A stretch of DNA of 6,261 nt from an uncultured Prevotella sp. (GTDB lineage Bacteria; Bacteroidota; Bacteroidia; Bacteroidales; Bacteroidaceae). The notes beneath the pieces were generated by a model that was not told the DNA's origin, searched no databases, and worked only from the letters and a program-made list of their open reading frames with translations. A program made the translations under genes and the position numbers. The stretch is taken from assembly GCA_900762125.1 (NCBI GenBank), contig CAAFFL010000126.1:1-6261 (forward strand). Reading direction: 5' to 3'. Of this stretch, positions 1 to 5,355 are shown piece by piece. Position 1 is the first letter of the stretch; every line of letters starts with the position of its first letter.

Positions 1-14
1 AGTACTTCATAAGG

Positions 15-48
15 CTTTGAACTTTGAACTTTGAACTTTGAACTTTAT
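15..48. repeat. Left heptanucleotide array (CTTTGAA x4), arm of a 34-bp inverted repeat
   Basis: Four exact tandem copies of CTTTGAA occupy 15-42 and are followed by CTTTAT (43-48). The whole 34-bp stretch is the exact reverse complement of 160-193, with 111 bp between the arms. The unit length of 7 is not a multiple of 3 and no reading frame crosses the array, so it is not a protein repeat. Each unit contains TTTG, the core of both Bacteroidota promoter elements, although the TA of the -7 box is missing. Its function is unknown. The gene to the left lies outside the window. Confidence 0.9.
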
Positions 49-127
49 GATTAGTCCAATGCTCAAAGCTGGTAGGTAGAATATGAATATAAAGGAGCGT
101 TGATAGCCAAAGAAGTGTCTGGCCAAT

Positions 128-176
128 AAAAAATGAACTTTGAACCCTGACCCGAACTAATAAAGTTCAAAGTTCA
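128..176 (-). terminator. Probable intrinsic terminator of efp, built from the heptad repeat
   Basis: Read on the minus strand, TGAACTTTGAAC (complement of 165-176) is followed by a 19-nt loop and then GTTCAAAGTTCA (complement of 134-145), a perfect 12-bp stem. Directly after it comes a run of six T (complement of 133-128). Hairpin plus T tract about 25 nt past the efp stop is the usual form of a rho-independent terminator. The stem is AT-rich, so it may be only partly efficient. On the plus strand the hairpin has no T tract, so it should work in one direction only. Confidence 0.55.
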
Positions 177-193
177 AAGTTCAAAGTTCAAAG
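160..193. repeat. Right heptanucleotide array (TTCAAAG x4), inverted partner of the left array
   Basis: ATAAAG (160-165) is followed by four exact copies of TTCAAAG (166-193). The stretch is the perfect reverse complement of 15-48 and ends 10 bp from the efp stop codon, so efp transcripts that read past the stop must contain it. A further copy in the left orientation lies between the arms (134-145). The right array can therefore pair either with that close copy, giving a short hairpin, or with the far array, giving a long one. Confidence 0.9.
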
Positions 194-202
194 GAACCGT
201 CA

Positions 203-772
203 TTACTTGTTCGTCACGCGGCTCACGTAGCTGCCATCGGCGGTCTTGATGATGATGCTCTCGCCCTCGTTGATGAACAGCGGCACACGCACCTCAGCGC
301 CGGTCTCCAGTGTGGCGGGCTTCGTGGCGTTCGTAGCGGTGTTGCCCTTCACGCCAGGCTCAGAGTGTGTCACCACGAGCGTGGTCTTGTCAGGCATCTC
401 GGCAGAGAGGATCGTGCCGGTCTCGGTGTCTGTCACCACGTCGAGGACGTCGCCCTCCTTCATGTAGGGAGCGCCAGTGATCATGTCCTTGGCGATAGGA
501 ATCTGGTCGTAGGTCTCCTGGTTCATGAAGATGCAGCCTGTGGCATCCTCATAGAGATACTGGTAGGGACGGTGCTCCACACGCACATCCTCCAACTTGA
601 AGCCCACCTGGAAGGTACGATCGAGGACGCGGCCGTCAGCCACGTTCTTCAGCTTGGTGTTCATGACAGTGTTGCCCTTGCCCGGCTTACGATGCTGGAA
701 GTCGATGCACTTCCAGATGCCGCCATCCATACGGATGCAGGTTCCGATTTTGATTTCCTGAGAGTTAATCAT
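203..772 (-). CDS. efp: Translation elongation factor P (EF-P)
   Basis: EF-P binds between the P and E sites of the ribosome and promotes peptide bond formation when ribosomes stall at consecutive prolines. The protein has 189 residues, the normal length. Domain I (about 2-62, KOW-like) carries the tip loop with KPGKGNT at 29-35; the tip lysine is K32, equivalent to E. coli K34. An OB domain follows, with the family-typical VEHRPYQYLYED near residues 65-76, then a C-terminal OB domain. The PROSITE-type EF-P signature is visible near 151-170 (K-P-A-x4-G-x2-V-x-V-P-x2-I-x2-G). The ATG at 772-770 gives the standard N-terminus MINSQEIK. It has no Shine-Dalgarno sequence. It is divergent from rpmH. 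How K32 is modified, if at all, cannot be told from this window; a lysine here argues against the EarP/rhamnose type, which uses arginine. Confidence 0.97.
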   Translation of the reverse strand: MINSQEIKIGTCIRMDGGIWKCIDFQHRKPGKGNTVMNTKLKNVADGRVLDRTFQVGFKLEDVRVEHRPYQYLYEDATGCIFMNQETYDQIPIAKDMITGAPYMKEGDVLDVVTDTETGTILSAEMPDKTTLVVTHSEPGVKGNTATNATKPATLETGAEVRVPLFINEGESIIIKTADGSYVSRVTNK

Positions 773-816
773 TGTTGTGTATAATATAATATTGTTGTTG
801 TCGCTTATTGTGGGTG

Positions 817-824
817 CAAAGTTA
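817..824 (-). promoter_or_regulatory. Probable -7 box of the efp promoter
   Basis: Read on the minus strand the segment is TAACTTTG, an exact match to the Bacteroidota -7 consensus TAnnTTTG, 44 bp upstream of the efp start codon. Initiation would fall around 810, leaving an AT-rich leader of roughly 38 nt. No TTTG is present at the expected -33 spacing. A T run lies near there, and TTTG at 857-854 is too far away. The -33 element is therefore weak or absent. Confidence 0.5.
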
Positions 825-875
825 CTAAGATTTTATAAAAAAACGGTGCTTTTCAAAGGAAAAAACGCTTAATTC

Positions 876-906
876 TTTGCTATCTCGAAAATTATGAGTA
901 ATTTTG
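876..906 (+). promoter_or_regulatory. Bacteroidota-type promoter of rpmH
   Basis: TTTG at 876-879 (-33) and TAATTTTG at 899-906 (-7) are separated by exactly 19 bp, the consensus for the primary sigma factor of Bacteroidota. Transcription should start near 911-913, giving a leader of about 60 nt before the rpmH ATG. The leader contains a small hairpin, GGGG-TAAAAG-CCCC (918-931), close to the expected 5' end. Confidence 0.8.
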
Positions 907-972
907 CAGCCCGTAACGGGGTAAAAGCCCCTTGTCAAAGCGTAAATAACAAATAATTAAAACATAAGAACA

Positions 973-1128
973 ATGAAAAGAACATTTCAGCCCCACAACC
1001 GTCGCCGCGTGAACAAGCATGGTTTCCGTGAGCGTATGGCAACGAAGAACGGCCGTCGCGTGCTGGCTAGCCGCCGCAAGCATGGTCGCAAGAAGCTGAC
1101 CGTCTCCGACGAGAACCACGGTAAGTAA
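973..1128 (+). CDS. rpmH: 50S ribosomal protein L34 (bL34)
   Basis: This 51-residue, very basic protein of the large ribosomal subunit starts with MKRTFQPHNRRRVNKHGFRE, the near-invariant L34 N-terminus, and continues with RMATKNGRRVLASRRKHGRKKL, matching the family through its usual core. The C-terminal tail LTVSDENHGK is typical of Bacteroidales. L34 binds 23S rRNA. The leader just before the ATG is A-rich (AATTAAAACATAAGAACA) with no Shine-Dalgarno sequence, as usual for this phylum. It has its own promoter and is followed 24 bp later by a strong terminator, so it is probably monocistronic. The usual dnaA/rnpA neighbours of rpmH are not seen on either side in this window; instead it lies divergent from efp. 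Confidence 0.97.
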   Translation: MKRTFQPHNRRRVNKHGFRERMATKNGRRVLASRRKHGRKKLTVSDENHGK

Positions 1129-1152
1129 TCACTGTCGCCATCGACGACGACG

Positions 1153-1190
1153 AAAAAAGGCAGCAGGGCATCGCTCTTGCTGCCTTTTTT
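1153..1190 (+). terminator. Strong intrinsic terminator after rpmH
   Basis: AAAAAAGGCAGCA (1153-1165) and TGCTGCCTTTTTT (1178-1190) form a perfect 13-bp stem whose right arm ends in six T. G-T and G-C pairs could extend it inward to a loop of about six. It lies 24 bp after the rpmH stop. The A tract on the left makes it formally bidirectional, but no opposing gene needs it. It separates rpmH from the downstream operon. Confidence 0.93.
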
Positions 1191-1234
1191 GATAGCTGCG
1201 GGCGCAAATAATCTGAAAAAAGATGCCCCGTGCT

Positions 1235-1265
1235 TTTGCACTTTGCCACATTTCTATTATCTTTG
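1235..1265 (+). promoter_or_regulatory. Bacteroidota-type promoter of the PASTA-rluD-ddl operon
   Basis: TTTG at 1235-1238 and TATCTTTG at 1258-1265 are spaced by exactly 19 bp, the same arrangement as at rpmH. Transcription would begin around 1270-1272, so the 5' leader before the ATG at 1284 is only about 12-14 nt. No second match to this consensus was seen in the downstream gaps, so this is probably the main promoter for all five plus-strand genes. Confidence 0.8.
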
Positions 1266-1283
1266 TACAAAATTCGGGTATAG

Positions 1284-2006
1284 ATGACGACATCGCAATT
1301 CTTCGCAAAGTTCAGGAGCCGCTATCTTTGGGGCAACCTCATCGCCATGGCGGCGGTGGTGATGCTCCTTGTGGCGGGCTGCATGGTCGGCATCGGCGTA
1401 TATACCCATCATGGGGAGTCCATCGCCATTCCCAACCTCGTACACCGGAAGTATGCCGACGCAGAGGTCATCCTGCGCAATGCAGGACTGCAGATAGAGG
1501 TCAGCGATACGGGCTACGTCAAGACGCTGCCGCCGGGATGTATCCTCGCTCAGAGCCCAGCACCCGGAGAGCGTGTGAAGGGTGGGCACGTGGTCTACGT
1601 CACCATCAATGCGCCACATACGCCGACGCTCACCCTGCCCGACATCATCGACAACAGTTCCCTCCGTGAAGCGATGGCAAAGCTCACGGCCATGGGCTTC
1701 ACGCTCACGCAGCCGCAGTTCATTGCCGGAGAGAAGGACTGGATCTATGGCGTGCTGGTCAATGGCCGACATGTCGTGGCGGGCGACAAGATTCCCGTCG
1801 ATGCAAAAGTGACCATCCAGGTGGGCAACGGACAGTGCAGCGATGCCGATTCCATCAACTTCATCGACCCTGTCTACGACGAGGAGGATGAAGGCATTGA
1901 CGAGTTTGAGGAGGTCACGGAACCGCCCACGGAGGAGGAGACGCCCGCCACACCGGCAACGCCTGTCCATGAGCAACCCGCGGAACCAGTCACCCCCACA
2001 GAATAG
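1284..2006 (+). CDS. Membrane-anchored protein with two PASTA domains
   Basis: The product has 240 residues. A short basic N-terminus (K9, R11, R13) is followed by one hydrophobic segment at about 16-40, suggesting a single membrane anchor with the rest in the periplasm. PASTA domain 1 spans about 46-109 (IAIPNL start, AxxxLxxAGL helix, QSPAPGERV motif, closing VYVTIN). PASTA domain 2 spans about 115-181 (LTLPDII, LREAMAKLTAMGF, closing VTIQVG). The remaining 55 or so residues are an acidic tail rich in Glu, Pro and Thr, likely disordered. PASTA domains are known from Ser/Thr kinases and penicillin-binding proteins, where they bind muropeptides; here there is no kinase or transpeptidase domain. 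Position as first gene of an operon with D-Ala-D-Ala ligase supports a cell-wall role, but the actual ligand is an inference. The ATG sits very close to the predicted transcript start. Confidence 0.9.
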   Translation: MTTSQFFAKFRSRYLWGNLIAMAAVVMLLVAGCMVGIGVYTHHGESIAIPNLVHRKYADAEVILRNAGLQIEVSDTGYVKTLPPGCILAQSPAPGERVKGGHVVYVTINAPHTPTLTLPDIIDNSSLREAMAKLTAMGFTLTQPQFIAGEKDWIYGVLVNGRHVVAGDKIPVDAKVTIQVGNGQCSDADSINFIDPVYDEEDEGIDEFEEVTEPPTEEETPATPATPVHEQPAEPVTPTE

Positions 2007-2027
2007 TCTGGTATCGCATCCACCGCT

Positions 2028-2048
2028 GGCGCTTTTTTCACAAGCGCC
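2028..2048. other. Small hairpin in the PASTA-rluD intergenic gap
   Basis: GGCGCTT (2028-2034) and AAGCGCC (2042-2048) form a perfect 7-bp stem with a 7-nt loop. No T tract follows on either strand, so it is not a classic intrinsic terminator. A run of nine A (2054-2062) and the rluD start codon follow at once. It could be an attenuating, mRNA-processing or stabilising structure that adjusts rluD-ddl expression relative to the PASTA gene, or it may have no function. Confidence 0.35.
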
Positions 2049-2069
2049 CCGCCAAAAAAAAACAGAAAA

Positions 2070-3176
2070 ATGACCAACGACATAACCCTCTTCGACGACG
2101 ATGACGCCCTCCTCGACGGCGTCCCTACCCCGGTGGCAGACACCGCTCCCGGCGACGGCGGCCTCTATGAGCATTGGCGCATCGTTGTGGACCCAGGGCA
2201 GGCCACCGTCCGCATCGACAAGTTCCTGGCCGAACACATGCAGCACTCCAGCCGCAACCGCATACAGACGGCCGCCGACGCTGGCTGCATCTTCGTCGGC
2301 GACCGAGCCGTGAAGAGCAACTACAAGATACGCCCCGGAGACATCATCACCCTGCGTCTCGACCGCCCGAAGCACGACTCCTCCATCTACCCCGAGGACA
2401 TTCCGCTCGACATCGTCTACGAGGATGACGACCTGATGGTGGTCAACAAGCCTGCCGGCATGGTCGTGCACCCCGGTGCCGGCAACTTCTCAGGGACGCT
2501 CATCAATGCCGTGGCATGGCATCTGCGCGACCTGAAGACCTTCGACGCCAACGATTCTGCCGTGGGACTCGTCCACCGCATCGACAAGGACACCAGCGGA
2601 CTGCTCGTCGTGGCAAAGACCGCCGACGCAAAGACGGCACTCGGCAAGCAGTTCTACAACAAGACCACTCACCGCAGCTACAACGCCCTGGTGTGGGGCA
2701 ACTTTGCGGAGGACGAGGGACGCATCGAGGGCAACATCGCCCGGGATCCGCGAGACCGACTACGCATGACCGTCTTCCCGCCCGACAGCGGCATTGGCAA
2801 ACCGGCCGTCACCCACTACCGCGTCCTTGAGCGCTACGGCTACACCGCCCTCGTGGAGTGCATCCTCGAGACGGGTCGCACGCATCAGATTCGCGCTCAC
2901 ATGCGCCACATCGGCCATCCGCTCTTCGGCGACGAGCGCTATGGCGGTACGGAGATCCTCCGCGGACAGCGCAGCAGCACTTACCGTGCGTTCATCCAGA
3001 ACGCCTTCCGCCTCTGTCCACGGCAGGCGTTGCACGCCAAGACGCTCGGCTTCGTACACCCTGCGACGCACCGGCAGATGGACTTCGACTCCCCGTGGCC
3101 CGAGGACTTCGGCGCCCTCATCGACAAGTGGCGGGCGTTTATTAATGGAAACCAAAACAAAGAAAAGAAAATATGA
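2070..3176 (+). CDS. rluD: 23S rRNA pseudouridine synthase, RluD/RluA family
   Basis: RluD-type enzymes turn uridines in helix 69 of 23S rRNA (E. coli 1911, 1915, 1917) into pseudouridine. The protein has 368 residues, about 40 more than E. coli RluD because of an acidic N-terminal extension (about 1-35). An S4 RNA-binding domain follows at about 47-100 (VRIDKFLAEHM). The catalytic domain contains VVNKPAGMVVHPG (124-136), the active-site motif HRIDKDTSGLL (169-179, catalytic Asp D172) and the late RluA-family motif ETGRTHQIRAHM (267-278). All key residues are present. RluD is the closest subfamily; exact target sites are inferred. The start lies behind an A-rich leader. The stop overlaps the ddl start by 4 bp (ATGA), and the last 10 or so codons are unusually A-rich (NGNQNKEKKI), which probably serves as the ddl translation initiation region. 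Confidence 0.93.
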   Translation: MTNDITLFDDDDALLDGVPTPVADTAPGDGGLYEHWRIVVDPGQATVRIDKFLAEHMQHSSRNRIQTAADAGCIFVGDRAVKSNYKIRPGDIITLRLDRPKHDSSIYPEDIPLDIVYEDDDLMVVNKPAGMVVHPGAGNFSGTLINAVAWHLRDLKTFDANDSAVGLVHRIDKDTSGLLVVAKTADAKTALGKQFYNKTTHRSYNALVWGNFAEDEGRIEGNIARDPRDRLRMTVFPPDSGIGKPAVTHYRVLERYGYTALVECILETGRTHQIRAHMRHIGHPLFGDERYGGTEILRGQRSSTYRAFIQNAFRLCPRQALHAKTLGFVHPATHRQMDFDSPWPEDFGALIDKWRAFINGNQNKEKKI

Positions 3177-4171
3177 AAGAACTGAAGAGAAATATCGCCA
3201 TCGTCTGTGGTGGCGACTCATCCGAGCACGACGTCTCTCTCCGCTCTGCTGAGGGCCTTTACTCCTTCTTCGACAAGGAGCGTTACAACATCTACATCGT
3301 CGACATCAAGGGTCAGGACTGGAAGGTGAACCTCCCATCCGGCCAGACCATCCAGATCGACAAGAACGACTTCTCCTTCATCGGTACTGATGGTAAGGTG
3401 GTCATGTTCGACTATGCCTACATCACCATCCACGGCACACCGGGAGAGAACGGCCTCATGCAAGGCTATTTCGACCTCATCCATCTGCCTTACTCCACCA
3501 GCGGCGTGCTCGTCGAGGCGATGACGTTCGACAAGTATGTCCTCAACAACTACCTCCGCGGCTTCGGCGTGAACGTGGCTGACAGCATCCTTGTGCGACG
3601 TGGCGACGAGGTTGACGAGGAGGCTATCGAGCGCCGCCTGGGCATGCCGGTATTCGTCAAGCCCGCCAGCGACGGCTCGAGCTTCGGCGTGTCGAAGGTG
3701 AAGAATGCCGACCAGCTCGCTCCAGCCCTCCGCGTGGCATTCATGGAGAGCGACGAGGTGATGATCGAGAGCTTCATGAAGGGCACGGAGATCTCCATCG
3801 GCTGCTACAAGACGAAGGACAAGACGGTCGTCTTCCCTGCCACCGAGGTGGTGACGAAGAACGAGTTCTTCGACTACGACGCGAAGTACAACGGTCAGGT
3901 GCAGGAGATCACTCCCGCACGCCTCTCGCCGGAGACCACCGAGGCTGTGCGCCGCGAGACGAGCAAGATCTACGACATCCTCCACTGCAACGGCATCATC
4001 CGCATCGACTACATCATCTCGAAGAATGCCGATGGCACCGACAAGGTGAACATGCTCGAGATCAACACCACGCCGGGCATGACGGCCACGAGCTTCATCC
4101 CCCAGCAGGTGCGGGCCGCCGGCCTCGACATCAAGGATGTCCTCAGTGACATCGTGGAGAACCAGTTCTGA
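3173..4171 (+). CDS. ddl: D-alanine--D-alanine ligase
   Basis: This cytoplasmic ATP-grasp enzyme joins two D-alanines to make the dipeptide that MurF adds to the peptidoglycan precursor. It is 332 residues and looks complete. Visible motifs: CGGDSSEHDVSL (12-23, N-terminal substrate loop), HGTPGENGLMQG (87-98, ligase signature 1), VKPASDGSSFGVSKV (162-176, ATP-binding region), FFDYDAKY (232-239, omega loop) and EINTTPGMTATS (296-307, Mg-binding and signature 2). The residues matching the E. coli DdlB triad Glu187, Ser150 and Tyr216 are E206, the GSS serines and Y239. A tyrosine rather than phenylalanine at the end of DAKY fits D-Ala-D-Ala rather than D-Ala-D-Lac specificity, so vancomycin resistance by a depsipeptide ligase is not indicated. 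The start overlaps the rluD stop (ATGA), implying translational coupling. Confidence 0.97.
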   Translation: MKELKRNIAIVCGGDSSEHDVSLRSAEGLYSFFDKERYNIYIVDIKGQDWKVNLPSGQTIQIDKNDFSFIGTDGKVVMFDYAYITIHGTPGENGLMQGYFDLIHLPYSTSGVLVEAMTFDKYVLNNYLRGFGVNVADSILVRRGDEVDEEAIERRLGMPVFVKPASDGSSFGVSKVKNADQLAPALRVAFMESDEVMIESFMKGTEISIGCYKTKDKTVVFPATEVVTKNEFFDYDAKYNGQVQEITPARLSPETTEAVRRETSKIYDILHCNGIIRIDYIISKNADGTDKVNMLEINTTPGMTATSFIPQQVRAAGLDIKDVLSDIVENQF

Positions 4172-4209
4172 CGGCTACCCGGCTAGAACAAACTTAAAAA
4201 ACAATAGCT

Positions 4210-5355
4210 ATGGCAAATTTCGATGACATTCGCCCGTTCAACCCCGAGGAACTTCCCGAGGTCTACGACCGCCTGCTGGCCAACCCGCAGTTTCAGCAGG
4301 TGCTGAGCTATCTCTTCCCCAGCGTCCCCGTAGCCGCCGTGGGGCAGAAGATGCACCAGTGCAAGACCAGCCTCGACTTCCAGCTCGCCTTCTGCTACGA
4401 CTTCATCACGAAGCTCATGGCGAAGGCTGCACACGGATTCGAGATGGACCTCGGCGACCTCGACGTAACACGGCGCTACACCTTCATGAGCAACCACCGC
4501 GACATCGTCCTCGACTCCGCGCTGCTCGACGTGCTCCTCGTCGACAACGGTTTCAAGACGACCTGCGAGATTGCCATCGGCGACAACCTCCTTTCCCTGC
4601 CGTGGGTGAAGGATCTCGTCCGCGTGAACAAGAGCTTCATCGTCAAGCGTGGCCTGCCGATGCGCGAGATGATCGTCGCCAGCAAGGAACTCTCGGAGTA
4701 TATGCACCACGTTATTGCGGTGAAGCACGACAACATCTGGATCGCACAGCGCTCCGGACGGACGAAGGACTCCGACGACCGCACTGGCGAGGGTGTGCTG
4801 AAGATGATGACCATGGGTGGCGAAGGCTCCGTCATCGACCGCCTCCGCAGCCTCCACATCGTGCCGCTCACCATCAGCTACGAGTACGATCCGTGCGACT
4901 ATCTCAAGGCGAAGGAGTTCCAGCAGAAGCGTGACATCGCAGGCTGGAAGAAAGGTCCGATGGACGACATCATCTCGATGAAGACGGGTGTGATGGGCTT
5001 CAAGGGACATGTGCACTATGCTTGTGCGCCCTGCCTCGACCCCTGGCTCGACACCATTCCGGCCGACATGCCCAAGGGCGAGGTATACCGCTACATTGCT
5101 GAGCACATCGACCAGGAGATTCACCGCCGCTACCGCCTTTATCCGTCCAACTATATTGCCTTGGACGAGCTCCGCGGCACCAGCGACTATACACCTTATT
5201 ATAATAAGGAGGACCGAGCGTTCTTTGATCAGTACATCCAGGAACAGTTGGCGAAGGTCGACCTCGACAACCCCGACGTGCCGTTCCTGCGCGAGCGCAT
5301 CCTGACGATGTACGCCAATCCGGCCATCAACTACATGAAAGCCTCTGCACAATGA
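4210..5355 (+). CDS. Divergent PlsB/PlsC-like glycerophospholipid acyltransferase
   Basis: The 381-residue protein has no signal peptide and no clear membrane-spanning segment. It shows the block order of the PlsB/PlsC superfamily, which transfers acyl chains to glycerol phosphate or lysophosphatidate. Block I is SNHRDIVLD (94-102), block II NKSFIVKRG (140-148), block III a basic AQRSGRTKDSDDRT (179-192) and block IV HIVPLTISYEY (216-226). Block I is unusual: five residues separate H96 from D102, whereas the canonical motif is H-x4-D; D98 (H-x-D) is an alternative. Block III lacks the classical EGT/EGG glutamate-glycine. The long C-terminal part (about 230-381) is not recognised. The gene starts 38 bp after ddl and overlaps the next gene by 4 bp. 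Substrate and position specificity cannot be stated; annotation as a 1-acylglycerol-3-phosphate acyltransferase-like protein is reasonable. Confidence 0.8.
   Translation: MANFDDIRPFNPEELPEVYDRLLANPQFQQVLSYLFPSVPVAAVGQKMHQCKTSLDFQLAFCYDFITKLMAKAAHGFEMDLGDLDVTRRYTFMSNHRDIVLDSALLDVLLVDNGFKTTCEIAIGDNLLSLPWVKDLVRVNKSFIVKRGLPMREMIVASKELSEYMHHVIAVKHDNIWIAQRSGRTKDSDDRTGEGVLKMMTMGGEGSVIDRLRSLHIVPLTISYEYDPCDYLKAKEFQQKRDIAGWKKGPMDDIISMKTGVMGFKGHVHYACAPCLDPWLDTIPADMPKGEVYRYIAEHIDQEIHRRYRLYPSNYIALDELRGTSDYTPYYNKEDRAFFDQYIQEQLAKVDLDNPDVPFLRERILTMYANPAINYMKASAQ

Noticed and set aside
49..133. Promoter inside the spacer of the inverted repeat (phase-variable switch)
   Set aside because: No TAnnTTTG box with a spaced TTTG was found on either strand between the arms, so a promoter-inversion switch is not supported by this sequence.
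1284..1400. Lipobox-like VAGC (residues 30-33) in the PASTA protein
   Set aside because: The hydrophobic segment continues past the cysteine to about residue 40 before the first PASTA domain, which fits a transmembrane anchor better than a cleaved lipoprotein signal. It is not fully excluded.
1257..2471. Long minus-strand open frame of 404 codons opposite the PASTA gene and rluD
   Set aside because: It is a shadow of the GC-rich plus-strand coding frames, crosses two well-identified genes and the promoter, and its translation is a low-complexity His/Val/Asp-rich product matching no family.
3218..3985. Minus-strand open frame of 255 codons inside ddl
   Set aside because: It is antisense to conserved ligase motifs, with no promoter and no family resemblance.
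3173..4171. Van-type D-Ala-D-Lac or D-Ala-D-Ser ligase
   Set aside because: The omega loop ends in DAKY, with the tyrosine typical of D-Ala-D-Ala ligases, and no vanH/vanX-like neighbours are present.
4183..5352. Minus-strand open frame of 389 codons covering the whole acyltransferase gene
   Set aside because: It is antisense to a gene with recognisable acyltransferase blocks. The open frame is explained by codon bias; its composition (Val, Asp, His, Glu repeats) is typical of a shadow frame.
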